This document shows positions 6,018 to 14,102 of a stretch of 36,864 bases of DNA, piece by piece (positions within the stretch are counted from its first letter, which is position 1; the number at the start of each line of letters is the position of its first letter). This DNA is from an uncultured Bacteroidales bacterium (GTDB lineage: Bacteria; Bacteroidota; Bacteroidia; Bacteroidales; P3): assembly GCA_905234695.1 (NCBI GenBank), contig CAJOHZ010000017.1, forward strand, positions 1-36,864, read 5' to 3'. Both the position numbers and the translations under genes were made by a program. The notes under the pieces were generated by a model that had not been told where the DNA came from, ran no database searches, and worked only from the letters and a program-made list of their open reading frames with translations.

Positions 6018-6027
6018 CACAATAACT

Positions 6028-6579
6028 ATGAGTGACACAAAAGAAAACGAAGAGAATTCCGGTTACACAATAAGCCAGATTATTGAATTTGTCATCTTCC
6101 TGGTGGCTATATGCGTGGGGGTGGCAGGTGCATACTTCGGCTATAATATGATTTATAGCAGTGTGGTCATCAAAATAATTGTCCACTCGGCAGCCTGCGT
6201 ATTATTTGCAGCCATGTTGATATACCGTTTCGGTAACAAGATATGGGAAACCATCGGTTTGATTGTTGCCATTATCGAATTGGTCGTCAGTATACTGACA
6301 ATATCTCTAGGGATCGGGTTATCCTATAAAAAAGACTGCGAAGTGGAAGCTATCGCCGTGAAAAAATATAGCTATCATTCAGGAAGGAATAGGTACGGTA
6401 GAATCTTTTTCGACTACCACGGGATTGCAAACAGTGTGTCGGACAAGAAAGAATTGACTGATGAGTTGAGGTATTATAATGTACCCCCCGAGGACTTGAC
6501 GCTTTATCTCACGACAACATCGGCACTAAAGTATTTCCACAAAGCTGTGGATTACGACCTCGAATATCGTACGGAGTAG
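6028..6579 (+). CDS. Hypothetical membrane protein (183 aa)
   Basis: Three hydrophobic segments are visible at about residues 15-43, 46-68 and 72-100. They are followed by a soluble, charged C-terminal region of about 80 residues (KKDCEVEAIAVKKYSYHSGRN and on), probably cytoplasmic or periplasmic. No named family is recognised. The gene is noticeably richer in A/T than its neighbours and uses codons such as ATA, AAA and TAT more often. It lies directly after the third ssrA-end copy at 6004. Both points suggest recent acquisition. It stands alone, with nrdJ convergent downstream. Confidence 0.75.
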   Translation: MSDTKENEENSGYTISQIIEFVIFLVAICVGVAGAYFGYNMIYSSVVIKIIVHSAACVLFAAMLIYRFGNKIWETIGLIVAIIELVVSILTISLGIGLSYKKDCEVEAIAVKKYSYHSGRNRYGRIFFDYHGIANSVSDKKELTDELRYYNVPPEDLTLYLTTTSALKYFHKAVDYDLEYRTE

Positions 6580-6584
6580 GTATG

Positions 6585-6616
6585 AAAAAGGAGAGGATGC
6601 CATGGGGCATCCTCTC
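6585..6616 (-). terminator. Rho-independent terminator after nrdJ
   Basis: A perfect 11-bp stem GAGAGGATGCC / GGCATCCTCTC with a 4-nt loop. On the minus strand it is followed by CTTTTTC, so it mainly serves nrdJ. It also sits just after the plus-strand gene ending at 6579. Confidence 0.8.
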
Positions 6617-6684
6617 GGGTGATATCAAATGTAGTAAAGAGTATTGATGAAAAAGTGCGGCGGAAGTGCCGGCGAAAGGCTCCG

Positions 6685-9270
6685 CTATGAGCACTTGGAC
6701 CAGCCACAGTTGGGACAGCTCTTGCAGCCGCCCGTGTAGATGATCTTGGCGCCGCAGTCGGGACAGGTCTCACCCGTCTCGGTGCCGTCCTTGATGTAAC
6801 GCTTCAAGGCACGGGCCACACCGTTGGACCAAGTGGTGATGGAGTCCACATCGAAGTTGAGCTTTCCGATAAGGTCCACCACATTGGGGATGGGCATGCC
6901 GTAGCGCAGGATGCCGGAGATGAGCTTGGCGTAGTTCCAATACTCCTTGCGGAACATTCGCGAGAGGCCTTCCATGGTGACATGGTAGCCATCCTGGTCG
7001 GTGAACTGGAAGTCGTAGCGGGCATGTTCGTCGCCTTTCTCCTTGACACGAATCACCCAGCCTTTCTCCACCCACTTGGGCAACACGAAGTTCTCGGCGC
7101 GGCCGGTGAAGATTTCATAGGGACGGTTCTCGTACATGCCGACGACGGCAATCCAGTCCTCGCGCTCGTTCTTGAAACGAACCACTTCGGCCTCCAGTTT
7201 CTTGGGGCGTTTGGGAGCAGACTTCTCGGTGAAGGAGCATGGGGCGGTCTCGTTCTTGGAGACGAGAACGCCATGTCGAGAACCATCGCGGTAGATGGTG
7301 CAGCCCTTGCAGCCCGACTCCCAAGCCGTCATGTAGATTGTGCTTACTACTTCCTTGGATGTTTCCTTGGGGATATTGACGGTGACGCTGATGGAATGGT
7401 CCACCCATTTCTGGATGGCGCCTTGCATACGGACTTTGTTGACCCAGTCGATGTCGGCGGATGTGGCTTTATGGTAGGGGGATGCGGCGATGAGGGCATC
7501 CAGTTCCTCGTCCTTCAGCTGGTTGATTTGGTCGAGGGTGTAGCCCTTGGCCAGCTGCAGGTAGGTGATGAACTTGGGATGGAGAACGTTGTATTCCTCA
7601 AAATAGTCGCCGTTCTCGTCCCTGACGATTTTATGATTTCCTGCCGGGGTGCCTGCCTCGGGGCGGTTGATTTTCTTGCGGCGCTTGTAGCTCACTAGGA
7701 AGACGGGCTCGATACCCGAAGTGGTCTGGGTGCAGATGCTGACGGTGCCGGTGGGGGCGATGGTAAGGAGGGCGATATTGCGGCGACCATACTTGATCAT
7801 CTCGGTGTAGAGGGCGGGATCGGCCTCGGCCAAACGCTGCACGAAGGGGTTCAGTTTCTCACGGTTGGCATCGTAGATGGGGAATGCCCCGCGTTCCTTG
7901 GCCATCACGACAGAGGAGCCATAGGCGGCACACGCCAGGGTGCGCTGCACCTGGACGGCGAAGTTGGTAGCCTCGTCGCTGCCGTAGCGCAGTCCCAAGG
8001 CGGCCAGCATGTCGCCCTCGGCAGTGATGCCCAAACCGGTGCGGCGGCCTTCGAGGCACTTCATCTTGATGTTGAGCCACAGGTTGCGCTCCACACCCTT
8101 GATATCGTCGTTCTCGGGGTCGCTGTCGATTTTGTGGAGAATCTTGTTGACTTTCTCCAACTCCAGGTCAATAAGGTCGTCCATCAGCCGCTGGGCTTTC
8201 ATGATATGGTCGCGGAAGAGGTCGAAGTTGAAACGGGCCTGCGGGGTGAAGGGATTCTCGACATAGCTGTAGAGGTTCACCGCGATAAGACGGCAGCTGT
8301 CGTAGGGACAGAGCGGAATCTCGCCGCAGGGGTTGGTGGAGACGGTGCGGTAACCGAAGTCGGCATAGCAGTCGGGCACGCTCTCGCGAAGGATGGTATC
8401 CCAGAAGAGCACTCCCGGCTCGGCCGATGACCATGCATTGGCAATAATCTTATCCCACAAGGCCTTGGCATCAATCTCCTTGCGCACAATGGGATTGGGG
8501 GAATCGACAGGATACTGCTGCACGAAGGGCTTGCCACTGCGCACGCACTCCATGAACTCGTCGGTGATCTTGACCGACACATTGGCGCCGGTGATTTTCC
8601 CCTGTTCCAGTTTGGCATCGATGAACTGCTCCGCATTGGGGTGCTTGATGCTGATGCTCAACATCAGGGCGCCGCGGCGGCCTCCCTGGGCCACCTCACG
8701 GGTGGTGTTGCTGTAGCGTTCCATGAAGGGGACGATACCCGTCGAGGTGAGGGCGCTGTTCTTCACCGGACTGCCCGCGGGACGGATATGGGTGAGGTCG
8801 TGCCCCACGCCACCGCGCCGCTTCATGAGCTGCACCTGCTCCTGGTCGATTTTCATGATGCCGCCATAGGAGTCGCTGTTGCCGCTATTGCCAATGACAA
8901 AGCAGTTGGAGAGCGACACCACCTGGAAGTCGTTGCCGATGCCCGACATGGGACTTCCCTGGGGGACGACATACTTGAAGTCTTTCAGCAACCCGTATAT
9001 CGTCTCCTCCGACATCGGGTTGGGGTAGTTCTGTTCGATACGGGCAAACTCGGAAGCCAGACGGTGATGCATCATGTCGGGATTCAGCTCGTAAATCTTG
9101 TCATCGTCCCGCAGGGCGTACTTGTTCATCCACACGTTGGCGGCAAGCTCGTCGCCATCGAAATACTCCACGGAGGAACGCATAATGTCATCGGGAGAGT
9201 ACTGGGTGTAACTCTTCGGCTTAACATGCTGACCCTCAGCACCGAAATCCAAAAGCATATCAGACTGCAT
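6685..9270 (-). CDS. nrdJ: Adenosylcobalamin-dependent (class II) ribonucleotide reductase
   Basis: NrdJ reduces ribonucleotides to deoxyribonucleotides using adenosylcobalamin to start a thiyl radical, and works with or without oxygen. The 861-residue length fits the large NrdJ form. Visible features are the first redox cysteine Cys123 in LSNCF, the RRGGVGHDLT block, GGRRGAL near residue 197, and the active-site motif NPCGEIPL with Asn313, Cys315 and Glu317. A late IAPTGTVS block follows, and the C-terminal tail carries two CPxCG pairs (CPDCG, CPNCG) ending in CS, the zinc/redox-swinging segment. A cobalamin adenosyltransferase that can supply the cofactor is encoded at 31116. I see no cobalamin riboswitch upstream. 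A terminator lies at 6585-6616. Confidence 0.97.
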   Translation of the reverse strand: MQSDMLLDFGAEGQHVKPKSYTQYSPDDIMRSSVEYFDGDELAANVWMNKYALRDDDKIYELNPDMMHHRLASEFARIEQNYPNPMSEETIYGLLKDFKYVVPQGSPMSGIGNDFQVVSLSNCFVIGNSGNSDSYGGIMKIDQEQVQLMKRRGGVGHDLTHIRPAGSPVKNSALTSTGIVPFMERYSNTTREVAQGGRRGALMLSISIKHPNAEQFIDAKLEQGKITGANVSVKITDEFMECVRSGKPFVQQYPVDSPNPIVRKEIDAKALWDKIIANAWSSAEPGVLFWDTILRESVPDCYADFGYRTVSTNPCGEIPLCPYDSCRLIAVNLYSYVENPFTPQARFNFDLFRDHIMKAQRLMDDLIDLELEKVNKILHKIDSDPENDDIKGVERNLWLNIKMKCLEGRRTGLGITAEGDMLAALGLRYGSDEATNFAVQVQRTLACAAYGSSVVMAKERGAFPIYDANREKLNPFVQRLAEADPALYTEMIKYGRRNIALLTIAPTGTVSICTQTTSGIEPVFLVSYKRRKKINRPEAGTPAGNHKIVRDENGDYFEEYNVLHPKFITYLQLAKGYTLDQINQLKDEELDALIAASPYHKATSADIDWVNKVRMQGAIQKWVDHSISVTVNIPKETSKEVVSTIYMTAWESGCKGCTIYRDGSRHGVLVSKNETAPCSFTEKSAPKRPKKLEAEVVRFKNEREDWIAVVGMYENRPYEIFTGRAENFVLPKWVEKGWVIRVKEKGDEHARYDFQFTDQDGYHVTMEGLSRMFRKEYWNYAKLISGILRYGMPIPNVVDLIGKLNFDVDSITTWSNGVARALKRYIKDGTETGETCPDCGAKIIYTGGCKSCPNCGWSKCS

Positions 9271-9340
9271 ATACTGTGTTTCTTTGTAAGTTTTCCTATA
9301 CCAAACATTTACCGCATACGGGCGGCACCAAATCGGAATG

Positions 9341-9373
9341 CTAAATTACATAATTGTTTTATAATGGTACAAA
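9341..9373 (-). promoter_or_regulatory. Weak candidate promoter of nrdJ
   Basis: On the minus strand TTTG (9370-9373) is followed after 21 bp by TAATTTAG (9341-9348), one base off TAnnTTTG. It is 70 bp upstream of the start codon. Confidence 0.4.
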
Positions 9374-9444
9374 TCGAGTTATCAACAACCACCCCGAAAT
9401 TGCATTCATCTCTTTGAGGCACAGAAGTGTCTTTGCTAATAATG

Positions 9445-9477
9445 AAAAAGTGCGCCCCGGAAACGGAGCGCACTTTT
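9445..9477 (-). terminator. Terminator of the ompA-like/sirtuin/T9SS-cargo operon
   Basis: On the minus strand AAAAGTGCGCTCCG pairs with CGGGGCGCACTTTTT (one G-T pair) around a TTTC loop, ending in a T run. It starts 20 nt after the stop of the gene at 9498. Confidence 0.9.
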
Positions 9478-9497
9478 AACATTTGGATGTCCGAGAC

Positions 9498-10190
9498 TCA
9501 CTTCACCACCAGCTTCTGCATCGGGGAGGTGCCGTGGCTGCCGACGACACGGTAGACATACACCCCTGCGGAGAGACCGTCGAGGGCGATGCCGTGGCCC
9601 GTACCCACCTGCCGACGAATCACTTCGCGGCCCTGCAGGTCGTACACCGAGAGGATGTCCGTAGGCTGCACGTCGCCCGTCACCGTCACCTGACCGCTGG
9701 CCGGGTTGGGATAGACGGAGACCCCTTCCGCATGGGCGGAGGCGATGCCCGACGAAGGCACATAGAAGATGAGTATCACCGTGTCCTCGCCGTCGATGTT
9801 GCCGGAGCGCATCCGATAGATGGCGCTGGGCTCGGGGACCGAGGAGGAGATCATAAGGTCGATAGTGAATTCATTGTAACTGCCCCGGGGACCGATGGCA
9901 ATCGGGTTGCTTGTCAACGATTCGATACACTGATCGCCGGTGCAGAGTGCCCAGATGTGGATGCCGGCCTCGGAGATGGAATCCAGCGTAATCACCATAT
10001 CCTCTATACGGCTGTTGGAGATGTTGTGAAACGACAACTCCTCACAACTGGAGGCATCCGCCGCCAGTTCAATGCGGATGGTGTCGCCATTGGAGTACTC
10101 GACCCCGTGGTACTTCACGTTGATTCTGCCCTGGGCGCAGAGCATGGTCATGCAGCCCAGCAACAAAAGAATTGATAATGTTTTTTTCAT
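9498..10190 (-). CDS. Secreted protein with T9SS type A sorting domain
   Basis: A 230-residue exported protein. A signal peptide is clear (MKKTLSILLLLGCMTMLCAQ), with cleavage expected near residue 20. The middle (about 21-155) is a beta-rich domain of unknown function with Cys49, Cys83 and Cys88. Residues 157-230 are a typical Por secretion-tail domain: VSVYPNPASGQVTV, then DILSVYDLQGREV, then LSAGVYVYRV and a final QKLVVK. Such domains direct passage through the type IX secretion system and are usually removed by the PorU sortase as cargo is attached or released. It is the last gene of a minus-strand operon, 23 nt after the sirtuin gene, with a strong terminator behind it. The cargo function is unknown. 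Confidence 0.9.
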   Translation of the reverse strand: MKKTLSILLLLGCMTMLCAQGRINVKYHGVEYSNGDTIRIELAADASSCEELSFHNISNSRIEDMVITLDSISEAGIHIWALCTGDQCIESLTSNPIAIGPRGSYNEFTIDLMISSSVPEPSAIYRMRSGNIDGEDTVILIFYVPSSGIASAHAEGVSVYPNPASGQVTVTGDVQPTDILSVYDLQGREVIRRQVGTGHGIALDGLSAGVYVYRVVGSHGTSPMQKLVVK

Positions 10191-10213
10191 GGTATTTAGT
10201 TTTATTTATGTTG

Positions 10214-10900
10214 TTATTCGGCTTGTTGCAACAGGATGTCCACCACCTTCTTGACCCCTGTGCCGGCCTTCTCCTGGAAGATGGTGATGGGGCGCGAAAC
10301 GGGGACGGCCTTCGGGTCGACCAGATAGCAGGGCACCTGACGAGGCACATAGTGGATGAGTCCCGCGGCGGGATAGACATTCATCGAGGTGCCCACCACG
10401 ATGAAGCAGTCGGCCTGCTCGCAGAGCTCGGCGGCAGGCTCGATATTTGGCACCGCCTCGCCGAACCACACGATATGGGGGCGCAGCTGGGCTCCGTCGG
10501 GAGCCTTGTCGCCGAGATGGATGTCGCGGTCGCCAATGTCGATAATCAGGTTGTCGTCGCGGTCACTGCGGGCTTTGGTCAGCTCGCCGTGCAGATGCAG
10601 CACCTGGGTCGAACCGGCCTGCTCATGCAGGTTGTCGATATTCTGGGTGATGATGTGGACATCGTATTTCTCCTCCAACCGCACCAGCTGGCGATGTCCC
10701 TCGTTGGGTTTGACCTGGAAGAGCTGCCGACGGCGCTCATTGTAGAAGTCGAGCACCAGCTTGGGGTTGCGCAGATAGGCATCGTAAGTGGCCACGTCTT
10801 CCACGCGGTACTGCTCCCAAAGGCCGTCGCTGTCGCGGAAGGTGCTGATGCCACTCTCGGCACTGATGCCGGCACCGGTGAGTACGATAACTTTTTTCAT
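10214..10900 (-). CDS. cobB: NAD-dependent protein deacylase (sirtuin, CobB-like, zinc-less)
   Basis: Sirtuins remove acyl groups from lysines using NAD. The 228-residue protein shows GAGISAESGI (residues 9-18), FRDSDGLWEQY, TQNIDNLHEQAG (85-96), catalytic His104 in LHLHGEL, and GTSMNVYPA near the C-terminal NAD site. Tyr53 and Arg56 in FYNERR match the YxxR pair that lets class III sirtuins (SIRT5, CobB) accept malonyl or succinyl groups. The segment after HGEL has no cysteines, so the usual four-Cys zinc site is absent. I chose ATG at 10900 (MKKVIVLTGAG); the longer start at 10954 adds residues unlike the family. It sits in an operon between an OmpA-like gene and a T9SS cargo gene. Confidence 0.93.
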   Translation of the reverse strand: MKKVIVLTGAGISAESGISTFRDSDGLWEQYRVEDVATYDAYLRNPKLVLDFYNERRRQLFQVKPNEGHRQLVRLEEKYDVHIITQNIDNLHEQAGSTQVLHLHGELTKARSDRDDNLIIDIGDRDIHLGDKAPDGAQLRPHIVWFGEAVPNIEPAAELCEQADCFIVVGTSMNVYPAAGLIHYVPRQVPCYLVDPKAVPVSRPITIFQEKAGTGVKKVVDILLQQAE

Positions 10901-10957
10901 GGCATTTATGTTGAAATGTTTAATTGTTGAATTGAGGTTGAAATCACCATTCACTAT

Positions 10958-12523
10958 TCACTTCTCCACAATGGTAAACACGGTGCGGCGGTTCTGGCGG
11001 CGACCCTCGGGGGTGTTGTTATCACCCACTGGCTGGGTGGAGCCGTAGCCCTTGTAGCTGAGGCGCGATGCCTCCACGCCGTGGGACACCAGGTAGTCGT
11101 ACACCGCCTTGGCACGCTGTTCCGAGAGCTTCTGGTTGAACTCGGCCCGTCCCACATTGTCGGTATGGCCGCCCAGCTCAATATGGATGTTGGGGTGTCC
11201 CTTCATCATCTCCACCACCTTGTCGAGCTCGACGATAGAGATGTCCAGCAGGTCGTACTTTCCCGTGCGGAAGAAGACGTTCTTAAGCGTGATGCTCTCG
11301 CCCACCGCCAGGGTCGGTGCCACGTCGGTAATCTCTTCCTTGTATTCCACCGGCTCGGCCCGCACTGGCTCGGGCAGGGCGAAGGAGTAGAGGTCCAGCT
11401 GCCCCTGTCCGCCGAATTTATCGGACGAGAAGATGGCCGTGCGGCCGTCGGGGCTGACGATGATGGAACTCTCGTCGCCCGAGGTGTTGATGGGATAGCC
11501 CAGATTCATCGGCTCGCCCCAGGTACTGTCGTTCACGCGGGTGGCGACGAAGAGGTCCATGTCGCCCATGCCGATATGGCCGTCACTGGAGAAATAGAGT
11601 TTCTGTCCGTCGAACGAGAGGAAGGGACATTTCTCGGTGCCCGAGGTATTGATGGTCGGCCCCAGATTGACAGGGGTGGTCCACTGCCCCTCTTCCAGAC
11701 GGCTCATCCAGATATCGATGCCCCCCTGACCGCCTTTGCGGTCACTGGCGAAGAAGAGATACTTGCCGTCGATGGAAAGGCAGGGTTGCGACTCCCAGCC
11801 ACTCGTGTTGATGGCGGGCCCCAGGTTCTGCGGACGGCTCCACCCCTTCCCTTTGCGGTAAGCGATGTAGAGGTCGCAGCGGCCAGCACCGTCCTTGCGG
11901 TCGCAGGCGGTGAAGAAAAGCATGCGGCCATCCTGCGAGAGGCATCCCGAGCCCTCGTTCTGGTCGCTGTTGACCGGCTCGGCCATCTTCACCGCTTTGC
12001 TCCAATGGTCGTCGACAAGACGGCAGAAGTAGAAATCCTCCTGCCGTGTGGCTCGGTTGTAGCGGGTGAAAAGCAGTATCCGGCCGTCGGCCGAGAGGGT
12101 GGGCATATACTCGTCGTCCGGGCCGTTGACCGCCGGTCCCATGTTCTCGGGCGAGAAGGGCACGGGGTTGGCCATTGCCTTGCGGCGGAAGGCAATGCAT
12201 TTCAAGTCGTGCTCGGCCGTGGCAGCCCACCGCTTGTGGCGACCCTTGTCGTGCTTGAGGAAAGCCTCCAGCTGGGTCTGCGCCTGCGCCAGGCTGTCGT
12301 GCTTCATGTACCAGTCGGCCATCGTGAGGCGTACCTCGGCGAAGTTGGGTTCGGCCTTCAGGGCCTTGCGGAAGTGGTCGAACGCCTTGGAGGCGTCGCT
12401 GGATAGCAGCTGCTGCCCCTTCTCGAACTCCTTCACGGCTTTCTTGTTGTCGACCGAGTATTGCGCCTGGGCCACCGACACAGCCAGCAGACTCATTGCA
12501 AGTATCAGAACTATTTTTTTCAC
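10958..12523 (-). CDS. OmpA-family protein with TPR and PD40 beta-propeller repeats
   Basis: A 521-residue envelope protein. The N-terminal signal peptide is MKKIVLILAMSLLAVSVAQA. Residues about 25-110 look like TPR helices (AFDHFRKALKAEPNFAEVRL). Residues about 120-385 carry repeated WD40-like PD40 blades with the pattern LSxDGxxLxFxSDRxGGxGxxDI, for example CLSIDGKYLFFASDRKGGQG. The last 120 residues are an OmpA/MotB peptidoglycan-binding domain (LGGHTDNVG, NQKLSEQRAKAVYDYL, YGSTQP, RRQNRRT). The order TPR-PD40-OmpA resembles PorE, a peptidoglycan anchor of the T9SS, but I see no carboxypeptidase-like domain and no lipobox cysteine. It heads an operon with a sirtuin (57-nt gap) and a T9SS cargo gene. 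The PorE link is only a possibility. Confidence 0.88.
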   Translation of the reverse strand: MKKIVLILAMSLLAVSVAQAQYSVDNKKAVKEFEKGQQLLSSDASKAFDHFRKALKAEPNFAEVRLTMADWYMKHDSLAQAQTQLEAFLKHDKGRHKRWAATAEHDLKCIAFRRKAMANPVPFSPENMGPAVNGPDDEYMPTLSADGRILLFTRYNRATRQEDFYFCRLVDDHWSKAVKMAEPVNSDQNEGSGCLSQDGRMLFFTACDRKDGAGRCDLYIAYRKGKGWSRPQNLGPAINTSGWESQPCLSIDGKYLFFASDRKGGQGGIDIWMSRLEEGQWTTPVNLGPTINTSGTEKCPFLSFDGQKLYFSSDGHIGMGDMDLFVATRVNDSTWGEPMNLGYPINTSGDESSIIVSPDGRTAIFSSDKFGGQGQLDLYSFALPEPVRAEPVEYKEEITDVAPTLAVGESITLKNVFFRTGKYDLLDISIVELDKVVEMMKGHPNIHIELGGHTDNVGRAEFNQKLSEQRAKAVYDYLVSHGVEASRLSYKGYGSTQPVGDNNTPEGRRQNRRTVFTIVEK

Positions 12524-12542
12524 TTTCTTATCTGATTATATC

Positions 12543-12597
12543 AAAAACTTCTGCGGAATGGCCGTACACGCACCGTGCCGTACCGTTCCGCAGAAGT
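12543..12597 (-). terminator. Long-hairpin terminator after ackA
   Basis: A 12-bp perfect inverted repeat, ACTTCTGCGGAA (12547-12558) and TTCCGCAGAAGT (12586-12597), with a GC-rich 27-nt loop that can pair further. On the minus strand it is followed by TTTTTGA. It separates ackA from the OmpA-like gene. Confidence 0.8.
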
Positions 12598-12620
12598 GAT
12601 TCTATGCCATAAGGCTGACC

Positions 12621-13820
12621 TTATTTGGCGGTGACCAAACGATAGGTGTCGCTGGCGATGACATATTCCTCGTCGGTGGTGACCACCACGGTGGCGACCT
12701 TCGAGTCGGGGGTGCTGATGATGACATCCTCGCCCATAGTCTTGTCGTTCAGTGCCATGTCGACCTTGATGCCGAGGCACTCCAGACCTTCGAGGATAGG
12801 ATGACGCATGAACCAAGCGTTCTCGCCGATGCCGCCAGTGAAGAGCAGCAGGTCGCAGCCGCCCATCTCAGCCATGTAGCCGCCGATGTATTTCTTCACC
12901 TTCTGGGCAAACATATCGAAGGCGTAGGTGCTACGCTCGTCGCCTGCATCACGGCCGGCGCGGATGTCGCGCATATCCTGCTTGTCGCCGCTGATGCCGA
13001 TGAGGCCGCTCTGCTTGTAGAGCATCTTGGTGAGGTCCTTGGAGGTGAAGCCCTGGTCCATGAGGTAGAGGAGGACGCCGGGATCCACATCGCCACAACG
13101 GGAGCCCATGATGAGGCCTTCGAGGGCGGTCATACCCATGGTGGTGTCGAAGCTCTTGCCATGGTCGATGGCGGCGATGGAGGCACCGCTGCCGAGGTGG
13201 CAGGAGATAATCTTCAGGTCGTTCCAATCCTTGCCAATCATCTTGGCGGCCTTCTCGGCCACGAACTTATGGCTGGTGCCGTGGAAGCCATAGCGGCGGA
13301 TGCCGTACTTCTCGTACATCTCGTAAGGCAGGCCGTAGAGATAGCTCTTGGGCGGAAGGGTGCTGTGGAAAGCGGTGTCGAACACAACGCTTTGGGGCAC
13401 ATTGGGCAGCACCTCGCGCATGGCGTAGATACCGGCCAAGTTGCCAGGGGTGTGCAGGGGGGCCAGATGCTCCAGGCTCTTGATCTGCTCGATCACTTTG
13501 TCGGTCACGAGGCAGCTCTCCTTGAAGATCTCGCCGCCGTGGGCCACGCGGTTACCCACCGCACCGATCTCGTCGAAGCTCTTGATAACACCCATCTTGG
13601 GGTCAGTGAGTGCTTTCAGCACAATCTTGATGCCCGCCGTGTGGTCGGGGATGGGCACCTGCTCATAGTGCTTCTCACCATGATACTTGTGGGTGAATTC
13701 ACCCATTTCCAAACCGATGCGTTCCAAGAGGCCCTTGGCCATCACCTGTGCGTTGTTTGCCATGTCGACAAGCTGGTACTTTATCGACGAACTTCCACAA
13801 TTGAGAACTAAGATTTTCAT
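12621..13820 (-). CDS. ackA: Acetate kinase
   Basis: AckA converts acetyl phosphate and ADP to acetate and ATP, the energy-yielding end of acetate fermentation. The 399-residue length is typical. Conserved residues are visible: Asn7 in LNCGSSSIK, Arg91 in GNRVAHGGE, Asp148 in VFDTAFH, His180 in YGFHGTSH, the HLGSGAS nucleotide loop near 208-214, Arg241 in MGSRCGDVDPG, and FTGGIGEN near residue 330. Phosphate acetyltransferase (pta), often the neighbour, is not in the window. The gene has its own well-formed promoter (13885-13915) and terminator (12543-12597). Confidence 0.98.
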   Translation of the reverse strand: MKILVLNCGSSSIKYQLVDMANNAQVMAKGLLERIGLEMGEFTHKYHGEKHYEQVPIPDHTAGIKIVLKALTDPKMGVIKSFDEIGAVGNRVAHGGEIFKESCLVTDKVIEQIKSLEHLAPLHTPGNLAGIYAMREVLPNVPQSVVFDTAFHSTLPPKSYLYGLPYEMYEKYGIRRYGFHGTSHKFVAEKAAKMIGKDWNDLKIISCHLGSGASIAAIDHGKSFDTTMGMTALEGLIMGSRCGDVDPGVLLYLMDQGFTSKDLTKMLYKQSGLIGISGDKQDMRDIRAGRDAGDERSTYAFDMFAQKVKKYIGGYMAEMGGCDLLLFTGGIGENAWFMRHPILEGLECLGIKVDMALNDKTMGEDVIISTPDSKVATVVVTTDEEYVIASDTYRLVTAK

Positions 13821-13884
13821 AATAGCAGTATAAACGTTTGATTATTATTTATTTTCATTAAAAGTCCCATAGAACTTCGGATTT

Positions 13885-13915
13885 CAAAGGTACGAAAAAA
13901 TCTTTAAGGAGCAAA
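13885..13915 (-). promoter_or_regulatory. Promoter of ackA
   Basis: On the minus strand TTTG (13912-13915), 19 bp, TACCTTTG (13885-13892), a full match to the Bacteroidota promoter, leaving a 64-nt leader before the start codon. Confidence 0.8.
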
Positions 13916-14030
13916 AACTTTTTCTCCACAGGCTGTTGAAAAAGTACCCAATCTACACTGTTGCACAATACATTAGAGACCTTCTACAATCTTTCTCGGC
14001 CACCCGTCAGAGACGGGTAGGAAGATTTTT

Positions 14031-14061
14031 TTTGATAATCCGATAAAGTTTTGTATTTTTG
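14031..14061 (+). promoter_or_regulatory. Promoter of the cysS-to-pduO gene run
   Basis: TTTG (14031-14034), 19 bp, TATTTTTG (14054-14061), 41 bp before the cysS start codon. I found no other good promoter or terminator until about 31700, so this may drive the whole run. A short hairpin (ACCCGTC / GACGGGT, about 14002-14018) lies just upstream. Confidence 0.75.
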
Positions 14062-14102
14062 CAAATTCAAACTATAGTAAAAAACTAAATCCGACACGCA
14101 TT

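Larger units (their letters stand above)
5516..6027. other. 512-bp non-coding stretch with tandem repeats and an att-like remnant
   Basis: No convincing gene is seen on either strand. Short frames read through the tandem repeat and lack coding character. The stretch holds a TTCGGTGTGGC repeat fragment (5617-5627), the 11-bp array at 5656-5710, an imperfect hairpin near 5827-5854 (GGGCA.CCTC / GAGG.TGCCC), a -7 element at 5908, and the 14-bp ssrA 3'-end copy at 6004-6017. Confidence 0.7.

Noticed and set aside
9271..9497. Possible cobalamin riboswitch upstream of nrdJ
   Set aside because: No B12-box-like core or the expected long structured leader was found by eye. Only a weak promoter match and the terminator of the neighbouring operon are present.
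11081..12406. A 441-codon open frame on the plus strand opposite the OmpA-like gene
   Set aside because: It has His/Val/Gly-rich composition typical of the antisense of GC-rich coding DNA, and it covers an obviously real gene.
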